Assembly (NCBI RefSeq): GCF_003574465.1
Contig: NZ_QOWC01000019.1
Span: 1 to 64,000 of the forward strand
Source: Methylobacterium crusticola
GTDB lineage: Bacteria; Pseudomonadota; Alphaproteobacteria; Rhizobiales; Beijerinckiaceae
Direction: 5' to 3'
DNA length: 64,000 nucleotides
In this document: positions 8,332-15,847 of the stretch, in pieces
Numbering within the stretch: the first letter of the stretch is position 1
How the letters are laid out: every line of letters begins with the position of its first letter
The notes under the pieces: generated by a model
What the model saw: only the letters and a program-made list of their open reading frames with translations
What the model was told of the DNA's origin: nothing
The model's database searches: none
Translations under genes and position numbers: made by a program

Positions 8332-8690
8332 ATGCCCCCGCCCTTCGTCCGGTTCACCCCGGCGCAGTTCCGCGCCGCCGTCGCGTCCTTCGCCTGGAAG
8401 CCGGCGAAGACCCACATCCATGCACCACACCTGGCGGCCGAACCACGCCCGGTATCGCGGCCTGGCGTCGATCACCGGCATGTACCGGCGCCACACCAAG
8501 CACGGCTTCTCGGACATCGCGCAGCACGGGACCATCGCCCCGGACGGCACGGTTTGGACGGGCCGCCCCTGGAACGCCACGCCCGGCAGCGCCAGGGGGC
8601 ACAACCACCGGGGCATCTTCCTGTTCGAGACCGTCGGCGACGTCGACGCCGGCCGCGACCCCCTGGCGGGCGCGCAGCGCCGGACGGCTG
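8332..8690 (+). pseudogene. Frameshifted, truncated N-acetylmuramoyl-L-alanine amidase
   Basis: The ATG at 8332, with GGGAGGA upstream, opens PPFVRFTPAQFRAAV and SFAWKPAKTHIH. At about 8417-8420 homology leaves that frame and continues in the next one as HHTWRPNHARYRG, followed by QHGTIAPDGTVWTGRPWN and an HNHRGIFLFE block typical of family-2 amidase domains. A net change of one base out of frame would join them. The reading then ends at about GRDPLAGAQ, where the convergent TonB receptor begins, so the C-terminus is also missing. It closes a run of three peptidoglycan-active genes. Confidence 0.65.
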
Positions 8691-8734
8691 ATCCGGCGCC
8701 CGCGCCGCCGCGGCCGCCTTCGCGCCAGGCGCCG

Positions 8735-11212
8735 CTACCAGGTCATGCGGAGGCCACCATACACCGACAGCGGCTGCACCAGCGTGGTGGTACGCGGGTC
8801 GTTGAGCGCGTAGCGGCCCGCGAAATTGTCGTCACGCTCGAGGAACGTGCCGAAATTGGCGTAGCGATTGTTGAACAGGTTGGTCACCAGCGCGAACACC
8901 TGCACGTTCTGCGTCACCTGGAAGCTCGTGTTCAGGTTCGCGGTGAAGTAGGCCGGCAGCTTGCGGTTGAGGTTCGACTCGTCGCCCCGGAAGTAGGACG
9001 ACGAGAAAGCCTGCATGTTCATGCCGAATTTCCAGAATGGCGTGATCGCGTACTCGAAGCCAGCCTTGAACTGATGGTCGGGGACCAGCGGCACCTTGTT
9101 GCCCGGCCGCACCGTGATCAGTCCGTCGTCGGCGAGCGGGTTGTTGGGTGAGGAGAGCTCCCCGCGAAACTGGAAGGTCGCATCGATCAGGGCGTAGTTG
9201 GCGTACAGGCTCAGCCGCTCGGTGACGTACTCGGCCGCCACCTCGATGCCCTGGCGCTGCGTCGCCGGCACGTTCACGTAGTAGCCGCGTGCCGCGTTGC
9301 CGGGCACCGCGACCTGGAGAATGTCATTGGTCAGGTCGGTGCGGAACGCGCCGATCTTGTAGTTGAGCAGCCCGCCCTCGTAGAAGTTCGGCACGGAGCC
9401 GCGGAAGCCGACCTCGTAGGTGCGTGCCTCGACCTGCTTGAGCGGCGGATCGGCGACGAGCGAGTTGGGAAGCAGGCAGGGCTGGTTGGGATTGGCGCAG
9501 GCGAGTTCGAGCGGCGTCGGTGCCCGGTTCGACTCCGAGTAGCCGCCGTAGAGGGTCAGCCAGGGGGTGAACCGGTAGGTGAGGCCGGCGACCGGGTTGA
9601 TGCGGGTGAAGTAGTGCGTGCCGGTCACGTCGGGCGAGAAGCCGGTGAGGTCCTGCGTGGTGATGCGCGCGAAGTTCAGCCGGGCGCCGGCCGTGAGCGA
9701 GAGCCGGTCGGTGACGTCGAAGGTGTCGAGAGCGTACAGGCCCATGTAGAGGTTCGAGCCGATCACCTGGCTCGGCGCGATGCCGAGCGCCGCTGCGGTG
9801 CGGATCGGGCCGACGCCCAGGCCCGGGACGTTGCCGTAGGTCGGGTTGAGCGGGTTCGTGGTGATGCTCAGGTCGGGGTTGATGACGCCGAGCGTGCTGG
9901 ACGACTTGAAGCTGTAGTCGGCCACGTCGATGGTGCCGCCGACGATGAAGGTGTTCGAGTGGTCGAGGATGCGGTCGCGGTTGGTGGCCTGGAGGCTGCC
10001 GCCGTAGCCGGTCGCCTCGGTCCTGACCACGTCGATCGTGCCGTAGGGCACCCCGGCACTGAAGGGGACACGCTGGTTCTGCGGGCCGAGGATCAGGAAC
10101 TGGTTGCGGAAGGCGAGGTCGGTCTGGCCCGGCGCCCGCGTGAAGCCGTCGTCCTCGAAGCAGAGCGAGCCCCGGAAGGAGGAGCGGGTGCTGCAATTCT
10201 CGAAGTTGCCGTCGTTGCCGTCGATGTAGGACTGGCTGAAGCGGCGCACGTAGGCGTTGCCCGCCAGGTCCCAGGTCGGCGAGATGTTGATCTTGCCGGT
10301 GACCTGGATCTGGCCGACCTCGGTGCTGGTGGTCTGCGGGTAGGTGAAGATCGCGCGCTCGTCGAAGTGGGTGAAGTCGACGGGCGTGGCCGCGGCGGCG
10401 CCGAAGAAGGTCTTGGCGCCCGAGGCGATGACGTGGAACTCGGAGTCGAGGGTGCGGTGGCCGATGTCGGCGTAGACGCGGCCGATCTCGGAGGGCGACT
10501 GGTAGCGCCAGCCGGCGTCGCGCAGGCCCTCGCCCGCGAAGTAGAAGCTCCAGGGCCCGATCACCTCGCCGTACTGCAGGGTACCGAGGATGCGGCCATC
10601 CGAGCCGCCCATCACGGAGACCTCCTTGCCCTGCCAGGTGAAGCCGTTCTTCATCTCGATGTTGACGGCACCTCCGAGCGCGTTGAGGCCGAAGATCGGG
10701 TTGCCGGTGACGATGTCGATGCGGTTGATGGCGACCGAGGGGATCAGGTCCCAGTTCACGACATCGCCGAAGGCCTCGTTGATGCGGGTGCCGTTCTGAT
10801 AGACGGCGAGGCCCTGCGGGGCGCCCTGGAGGGGCGAGGCGTCGAAGCCGCGGTAGGTCAGGGTCTGGCGGAAGCTGTTGCCCTGGCCGTCGGAGAGGCT
10901 CACGCCCGGGGTGGTGCGGGCCAGGGTGAAGGTGGGGTCGAGGGTCGGGCGATCCTGCTCGAACTGGCGGGCCGTGACGGTCTCGACGGTGAACGGGACC
11001 TTCGACAGCGGCAGCGTGCCGCCGCCCTCGATCCGCGCGCCGGTCTCGGAGCGGGCGATGCCGCCCGCGCCGCCGAGCGGGGTGACGGGCACGACGTCGA
11101 TGGTCTCGAGGGCGATGGTTCCGTTCTGCGCCCGGGCGCGGCTGGCGAGACCGATGGCAGCGCACGGCACCAGGACGGTGCTGATCAACAACCCGCGACG
11201 CAGAGACGACAT
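8735..11212 (-). CDS. TonB-dependent outer-membrane receptor
   Basis: An 825-residue outer-membrane transporter. It has a signal peptide ending at SRARAQ, a TonB-box-like ETIDVVPVT, and the plug domain at about residues 70-200, with LTYRGFDASPLQG, the NGTRINEAFGDVVNWD loop and GGAVNIEMK. A 22-stranded barrel ends in the aromatic residue GGLRMTW required for insertion. Such proteins import siderophores, cobalamin or other large ligands with TonB-ExbBD energy. The ligand cannot be read from sequence. It stands alone, without FecIR-type sigma/anti-sigma genes. A palindrome sits about 140 nt upstream. Confidence 0.95.
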   Translation of the reverse strand: MSSLRRGLLISTVLVPCAAIGLASRARAQNGTIALETIDVVPVTPLGGAGGIARSETGARIEGGGTLPLSKVPFTVETVTARQFEQDRPTLDPTFTLARTTPGVSLSDGQGNSFRQTLTYRGFDASPLQGAPQGLAVYQNGTRINEAFGDVVNWDLIPSVAINRIDIVTGNPIFGLNALGGAVNIEMKNGFTWQGKEVSVMGGSDGRILGTLQYGEVIGPWSFYFAGEGLRDAGWRYQSPSEIGRVYADIGHRTLDSEFHVIASGAKTFFGAAAATPVDFTHFDERAIFTYPQTTSTEVGQIQVTGKINISPTWDLAGNAYVRRFSQSYIDGNDGNFENCSTRSSFRGSLCFEDDGFTRAPGQTDLAFRNQFLILGPQNQRVPFSAGVPYGTIDVVRTEATGYGGSLQATNRDRILDHSNTFIVGGTIDVADYSFKSSSTLGVINPDLSITTNPLNPTYGNVPGLGVGPIRTAAALGIAPSQVIGSNLYMGLYALDTFDVTDRLSLTAGARLNFARITTQDLTGFSPDVTGTHYFTRINPVAGLTYRFTPWLTLYGGYSESNRAPTPLELACANPNQPCLLPNSLVADPPLKQVEARTYEVGFRGSVPNFYEGGLLNYKIGAFRTDLTNDILQVAVPGNAARGYYVNVPATQRQGIEVAAEYVTERLSLYANYALIDATFQFRGELSSPNNPLADDGLITVRPGNKVPLVPDHQFKAGFEYAITPFWKFGMNMQAFSSSYFRGDESNLNRKLPAYFTANLNTSFQVTQNVQVFALVTNLFNNRYANFGTFLERDDNFAGRYALNDPRTTTLVQPLSVYGGLRMTW

Positions 11213-11552
11213 CGTCCACCCTCACACAGATTTTTCTTAAGGTCTCAAGCAACCATGCTGACCAGGTGAGTTAACGAACATGGCTGTGACGCTGCAATCG
11301 ACCGCACGATGCAAAATCTCCGCTTCCGCAACCTGACGGTTGATTTTGGGAGATTGTCGCTAAGAGGCCACAATCTCCCAGTTGGAACCCGGGAACTTCC
11401 GGCAATCAGGCTGCCATATGTTCCTGGTTTCAACAGCACGATGCTGGGGCTTTTTCCTGGGCACCGGCCACTCCCTCACTGGTCGAGCCGCAAAGCGCAT
11501 CGGCGAAACCAGCGCCCTCGACGGCCCCAATGGGACAAGGGCGCTCGCGCCC
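11213..11552. other. Intergenic region upstream of the TonB receptor
   Basis: This 340-nt region contains the receptor promoter and, at 11347-11380, an 11-bp inverted repeat listed separately. No gene is supported. Confidence 0.6.
11347..11380. promoter_or_regulatory. 11-bp perfect inverted repeat upstream of the TonB receptor
   Basis: TGGGAGATTGT (11347-11357) is repeated inverted at 11370-11380 around a 12-nt spacer. No T-run flanks it on either strand, so it is more likely a protein-binding site or an RNA structure than a terminator. It does not resemble the usual Fur or Irr boxes. Confidence 0.4.
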
Positions 11553-13211
11553 TCAGCGCCGACGCAGCGCGGCAGCCGTATTCCCGGCGATCCACCCGGC
11601 GACCGGGATCTCGTCCAAGGGGCGTTCGCCGAGCAGTTCGCGTGCGACAAGGGCGAACCCGATCCACGCCTCATCCTCGACCTGATCCTGGGCGGCCTTC
11701 GCCGTCCAGGCCAGCAGTTCCGCCCATCGCGCACGGCGCAGCGGCAGAACCTGCTGCAGCACCGCCTCCCGTTGCTGCCTCTTGTCCCTCACAGAGCCGA
11801 TTGCGGCGTGCGCCGCCTCGTCCTGCTCAAACCAGGATTGCAGGAAGGCGTAGGCCTTCGGCCAACGCTTCGATGCGGCCAGAGCCGCCGCCGCCGCCGC
11901 CGGCGCGGACCGGTGCTCGTCGGGCACCGCGTCGAGAAGCTGCGCAATGAGCGTCGCGGCATCCAGGCGTTCGGGCCGGACCTGCGTCAGGCCGACGGCT
12001 TCGAGGACCTGCACGAGGCCGAAGGGTGGCGGCTCGTTGCGGTCGAGACCGACGGCCAGCCCGTGCGCCACGGCGACCTCGACGATCTCGGGCGAGCCGT
12101 CGAAGGCGTCCAGCTGCTGCCCGACCTCGGTGAGCAATTGATCGACCTCTCGCCGGCCGAGGTCCTCACGGACCCAGGCGTCCCGCACGCCGAAGCCGTG
12201 CTTCACGAGAAGCGCCGCGAGGGCGAGCTTGCGACCCCGCTTGAGGAGAACGAAGAAGCTCTGCGCGCCCGCGCCGTCGCAGCCCGAGGCGATCACCGCG
12301 TTGATCTGCACGGCGGGCTTGGCGACGGCCGGTTCGCCGCGCTGACGGCAGGTTCGCACGGCGGCGTCGAGGCTCGCCTGAACCGCCTCCGGCAGCCATG
12401 GCCGCATCAGCACCATGCGGTCGGCGCACGCTGCCGAAACGAGCCCGCGCGCCGCGGACGCGGCGAGGTCCTGCGCGACCTGCCGGCGCACGGCCGGGTC
12501 CGGGTCGAGAAGCCAGCCGAGGGCAGCCGCACGGATGGCAGGCACGTCCGAGGTGATGAACGAGCCGACGATCACGGCCCGCTGCTCGCCCGGGAAGGCG
12601 GCCACCTGCTCGGAGAGCTGCTCGTGGATGAGGAATGGATCCTGGTCCGATGCGGCTGCCATGGCGGCGTAGTGCGCGGCGATGTCCTCGGCCTGGACCG
12701 GTCCCCCGCGTGCTGCCGCCTGCTCCGCCCCGGTTGCGGTGAGCGCGCGCAAGTCTTCACCGAAATCGAGCTTGGCGAGCGCGAATTGCCGGGCGAGCGC
12801 CATCAACAGTTCGGGCGAAGTCCGCCCAGCCTCGGCCGCCGCGACAAGGTTGCGCCTGACATCGGCGACGAGTGCAGCGGCTGGACCTTGGGCGTCGGCC
12901 TCAAGCGCCATGCGAGCCTCCGCGAGTGCCTGCCCGAGCATGAGGAGGAGTGCGTCACACAGGCGCTCGCTGGGGCGCTTCTTGCGCGTCTCGGCCAGGA
13001 GCAGGTCGAGGAGGAGCAGGACCGCATCGGGGCTCTCGGACAGGGCCGAGCCGACGGTTTGCAGGCCCGGGCTCACCCGTCCTCGGGAGAGGTCGCTCGC
13101 GACCAGCCTGGCCAGCCGAAGCAGGGCGGCACGGGGCGTGGTCAGCGCCCCGGGCATTGGACGGAACATTTCGGCGGCATGGACTGCCTGCTCCGGGCGC
13201 AGGAGCCGCAC
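11553..13211 (-). CDS. Unrecognised 552-residue alpha-helical protein
   Basis: A long, leucine- and alanine-rich protein predicted almost wholly helical, without signal peptide or membrane segments. Stretches such as VPAIRAAALGWLLDPDPAVRRQVAQDLAAS look like HEAT-type repeats, suggesting a scaffold or binding role. No catalytic motif is evident. The start is GTG 13211 by longest frame; a methionine about 15 codons in could be the true start. Codon use matches the surrounding genome. It is flanked by long gaps and appears monocistronic. Confidence 0.7.
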   Translation of the reverse strand: MRLLRPEQAVHAAEMFRPMPGALTTPRAALLRLARLVASDLSRGRVSPGLQTVGSALSESPDAVLLLLDLLLAETRKKRPSERLCDALLLMLGQALAEARMALEADAQGPAAALVADVRRNLVAAAEAGRTSPELLMALARQFALAKLDFGEDLRALTATGAEQAAARGGPVQAEDIAAHYAAMAAASDQDPFLIHEQLSEQVAAFPGEQRAVIVGSFITSDVPAIRAAALGWLLDPDPAVRRQVAQDLAASAARGLVSAACADRMVLMRPWLPEAVQASLDAAVRTCRQRGEPAVAKPAVQINAVIASGCDGAGAQSFFVLLKRGRKLALAALLVKHGFGVRDAWVREDLGRREVDQLLTEVGQQLDAFDGSPEIVEVAVAHGLAVGLDRNEPPPFGLVQVLEAVGLTQVRPERLDAATLIAQLLDAVPDEHRSAPAAAAAALAASKRWPKAYAFLQSWFEQDEAAHAAIGSVRDKRQQREAVLQQVLPLRRARWAELLAWTAKAAQDQVEDEAWIGFALVARELLGERPLDEIPVAGWIAGNTAAALRRR

Positions 13212-13682
13212 GAGCGGATCCGGCAGCCACCCTGACCGGGCTGACGCCGATCGTTAAGCCCTGGGGCCTTCCTGGCGCTCGGCCGTCGACCGGGCACGCG
13301 ACCCTGGCGCGGGTTGATTGCGGCCACCCTCGTCCTCTCCCGGTTGCCTCGGCGGTGGCGACGCGCACGAGGATACCGCACGCGGCGCCCAGGATGGCAA
13401 GAGGCCAGCCGGGCCGGGTGGCGGCGATGTGGACGGGACCTTGGGTGCCGCGACGCGATGGGCACGGCCGAACCTGAGTGAGGCGAGGGCCCGGTGCGCG
13501 ACCGCGACCGTCCGCCTGCCGGCCGAAACAGGCGCGGCCGCAACGGCCCGCTGGCCGGTACCGGGTGACGACCTCGCCCCCCGGGCGGGTCCGTCGGCAC
13601 CCTGCCGGTGACCCGCGGCAAGCGGGACCGGCAGCCGGGCGAACGACCGTTCGACGGCACCCCTCGCCTGACCCGTCGGCGG
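13212..13682. other. Intergenic, nothing recognised
   Basis: This 471-nt stretch is GC-rich between two leftward genes. Its open frames are compositional (long runs of Arg, Pro and Gly). I find no RNA gene or repeat. Confidence 0.55.
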
Positions 13683-14300
13683 TCAGGCGGCGAGCTGCCG
13701 GACAGCCTCGCGGGCGGAGGCGAGCGCCCGGGTCTTGTTGGGGTCTCCGGCAGCGAGACCTTCGGCCAGGACGAACTCCGGCCGGGTGATGCCCATGAAG
13801 GCAAAGATGGTCCGCAGGTAGCTTTCGGCGTGTTCCGCCGAGACGGCACCACTCTCCGGGCCGTAGAAGCCGCCGCGCGCGACCGCCACGACCACGCGCT
13901 TGCCGCCGGCCAGGCCCTGCGGCCCGTTCGCGCCGTACTGGAAGGTCTTGCCCGGCACCGCGAGGCGATCCAGCCATGCCTTCAGCTGCGACGGGATGGT
14001 GAAGTTGTACATGGGGGCGCCGACCACCACCGTGTCGGCGGCGATGAACTCCTCCAGTATCTGGTCGCTCACCGCGCGCTCAGCCTGCGCCGCCGCATCG
14101 AGCGGCCCGGCCAGCGCCGACGCCGGATGCGCGCTCGGCAGGGTGGCGGCTGTCAGGTGCAGCACGCTCTCAGCGACGAGATCGCGGTAGGTGACCTCGG
14201 CCTGAACGCCCCGGGTGAGCCGCTCGACGATCAGGGCGGTCAGCTCGCGCGACACCGAGCCGGCGCCGAGGATGCTGGTGTCGACGTGCAGGAGTTTCAT
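13683..14300 (-). CDS. azoR: FMN-dependent NADH-azoreductase
   Basis: A 205-residue flavodoxin-fold enzyme that reduces azo bonds and quinones with NADH via FMN in the cytosol. The phosphate-binding loop follows [39 protein letters not shown] is the diagnostic AzoR flavin-contact segment, and ARGGFYG follows the central strand. Length matches E. coli AzoR. It is divergent from an HxlR regulator 88 nt away, the common arrangement for electrophile- or quinone-induced azoreductases. Confidence 0.95.
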   Translation of the reverse strand: MKLLHVDTSILGAGSVSRELTALIVERLTRGVQAEVTYRDLVAESVLHLTAATLPSAHPASALAGPLDAAAQAERAVSDQILEEFIAADTVVVGAPMYNFTIPSQLKAWLDRLAVPGKTFQYGANGPQGLAGGKRVVVAVARGGFYGPESGAVSAEHAESYLRTIFAFMGITRPEFVLAEGLAAGDPNKTRALASAREAVRQLAA

Positions 14301-14388
14301 ATCGGAACCTGGTTCCTCGTTGTGACCGGGTCATGATATGGGCCTGATGGAGCGCCGCAAGACGGCACATGAATGATACCGAGGTCAC
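14301..14388. promoter_or_regulatory. Divergent azoR/hxlR control region with two palindromes
   Basis: The 88-nt gap holds GGAAC-CTG-GTTCC (14304-14316) and TGACC-G-GGTCA (14322-14332). Either could be the operator for the HxlR protein next door. Which one is bound is not known. Confidence 0.5.
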
Positions 14389-14799
14389 ATGGACGTAACT
14401 GCCCGTATCCCGCACCATTCTCCCGCATGCATGAAAGTGTCGCAGGTTCTCTCGCGCATCGGCGACAAATGGAGTGTGCTCGTGATCATGATGCTGCGTG
14501 AGCGTTCGCATCGCTTCAGTGAGCTGAAGCGTGGCATTGACGGCATCTCGCAGCGGATGCTGACTCTGACGCTGCGCAATCTCGAGCGGGATGGACTGGT
14601 GACGCGGACGGTAACGCCCTCGATCCCGCCACGGGTCGATTACGAACTCACCGATCTGGGGCATTCGCTCGCCGAGCCGGTTCAAGCACTCGGCGCCTGG
14701 GCCATACAGCACCTCGCGCAGCTCGATGCCGCACGGGCTCGCTACGATGCCCAGGGGCGTGACCTCGAACCCGGGCCGGAGATGACGCGGACGGCTTAG
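14389..14799 (+). CDS. HxlR-family transcriptional regulator
   Basis: A 136-residue winged-helix regulator. The HxlR domain is clear: CMKVSQVLSRIGDKWSVLVI with the conserved leading cysteine and the GDKWSVL helix, then HRFSELKRGIDGISQRMLTLTLRNLERDGLV and the wing with VDYELTDLG. Family members often sense electrophiles through that cysteine. Its place divergent from azoR suggests it controls that gene and itself. Four 20-nt tandem repeats begin 2 nt after its stop. Confidence 0.93.
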   Translation: MDVTARIPHHSPACMKVSQVLSRIGDKWSVLVIMMLRERSHRFSELKRGIDGISQRMLTLTLRNLERDGLVTRTVTPSIPPRVDYELTDLGHSLAEPVQALGAWAIQHLAQLDAARARYDAQGRDLEPGPEMTRTA

Positions 14800-14800
14800 C

Positions 14801-14880
14801 CAAGCGGACTTGCGAGATCTGAAGCGAACTTGCGAGTTCTGAAGTGGACTTGCGAGTTCTGAAGCGGACTTGCGAGATCT
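14801..14880 (+). repeat. Four tandem 20-bp repeats after the HxlR gene
   Basis: Units start at 14801, 14821, 14841 and 14861 and read GAAGCGGACTTGCGAGATCT with up to three substitutions. The outer units are nearly identical and the inner two share GAGTTCT. There are no spacers, so this is not a CRISPR array. It lies in the 3' region of the hxlR transcript. Confidence 0.9.
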
Positions 14881-15451
14881 GACCTGAACGACCGCTCGTG
14901 CGTGCGGCTCCGGGCGCTCCTCCGCAGCCGCGCCTGGCGCCTCGCCACCGTGCCGGCACGGACCCATGACGACAGCGGCCCCGCGACGATGCCAGGTCAG
15001 GTTCGGGCGCGACCCGTGGTGCAGCCCGCAGCCGCGTGGCGTGGTGCCGCCGCGGAGCGTGGTGCCGCCGCGGAGCGTGGTGCCGCCGCGGAGCCCCGGG
15101 GCGCCCCGCAGCTGTCCCGGGACATCCGCGGCCGGCGGGATGCGGCGCCGACCGGGTCGGGCGTTCGGCCCCGGAGCGGCCTCTGCTCCGCGTCGTCCGT
15201 GTCGCCGCGGGCTCGCGCGCGGAGCAGAGATCCGCAAGCTCGCGGCAGCGATAAGCATCGGGGCAACAGCGCATCCTCAAGCAGGCAATAGCATCCGGCA
15301 GTTGCATCGCCGCCGACAACGAGTATGATCGTAGATCTTGCGGTTGGTAAGGCTGGCTGTCCCGGCGCAAGTCATGGTCTCAACGCGCCACTCCGTGGCG
15401 GGCGTGAGCATGGCCTCGCTGCTTGATCGCCTGAACCATCGGGGGCGTTCA
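14881..15451. other. GC-rich gap upstream of the CHAT cassette, with a second tandem repeat
   Basis: No gene is supported between the 20-bp repeats and the CHAT cassette. It contains the 3 x 18-bp repeat at 15041-15094 and presumably the cassette promoter. In-frame extension of the EACC1-like gene back to TTG 15338 is possible but not favoured. Confidence 0.5.
15041..15094 (+). repeat. Three exact tandem 18-bp repeats
   Basis: GTGGTGCCGCCGCGGAGC occurs three times in a row (15041, 15059, 15077). No spacer separates the copies. It lies about 360 nt upstream of the CHAT cassette. A slippage origin is the simplest explanation. Confidence 0.85.
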
Positions 15452-15847
15452 ATGGCCGTCGCACCGAAGCAGGCTTCGATCACGATCGCCGTCACCGGAC
15501 CAGGTGCCGGGACGCAAGGATTGCAGGACGAGTTGCGCGAGGCGCTCTCCGCGGAGATCCGGCCGGCGCCGGTCATGGGCGGGCTCGCCGAGGTCTGGCG
15601 CTACGCCGTCGAGTGGGGACCCCAGCTGCTCGCCTTCGCGGTCGCCGCCAAGCCGGCGCTGGAAGCCGTCAAGCTCGCGGCGGAGATCGCCGACAAGCTG
15701 CTCGCGCTGATCCAGCGCCATCCCGGCATCACCCTGACCATTCCGAGCCGGAACGGCCCCATCAAGGTGGAGGGGGCGAGCCGCGAGATGGTCGAGACGT
15801 TGGTCGCGGCGGAGCTCATGCGAGGCGCTGACGGGACGGCGGGCTGA
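15452..15847 (+). CDS. EACC1-like effector-associated small protein
   Basis: A 131-residue protein partnered with the CHAT protease. Its plan is an N-terminal strand (SITIAVTGPGAG), the MGGLAEVWRYAVEWGPQLLAFAV hydrophobic helix region, a helix (ALEAVKLAAEIADKLLALI), then two strands (GITLTIPSRNGPIKVEG) and a short helix. This matches the effector-associated constant component EACC1, known as an accessory of NTP- or protease-based conflict systems. The resemblance is by pattern, not by search. ATG 15452 has GGGGGCG upstream; starts at 15410, 15374 or TTG 15338 would only add an unlike N-terminus. The TGA overlaps the next ATG by one base. Confidence 0.6.
   Translation: MAVAPKQASITIAVTGPGAGTQGLQDELREALSAEIRPAPVMGGLAEVWRYAVEWGPQLLAFAVAAKPALEAVKLAAEIADKLLALIQRHPGITLTIPSRNGPIKVEGASREMVETLVAAELMRGADGTAG

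Noticed and set aside
14801-14880. Short CRISPR array
   Set aside because: The 20-bp units are contiguous with no spacers and differ internally; no cas genes are near.
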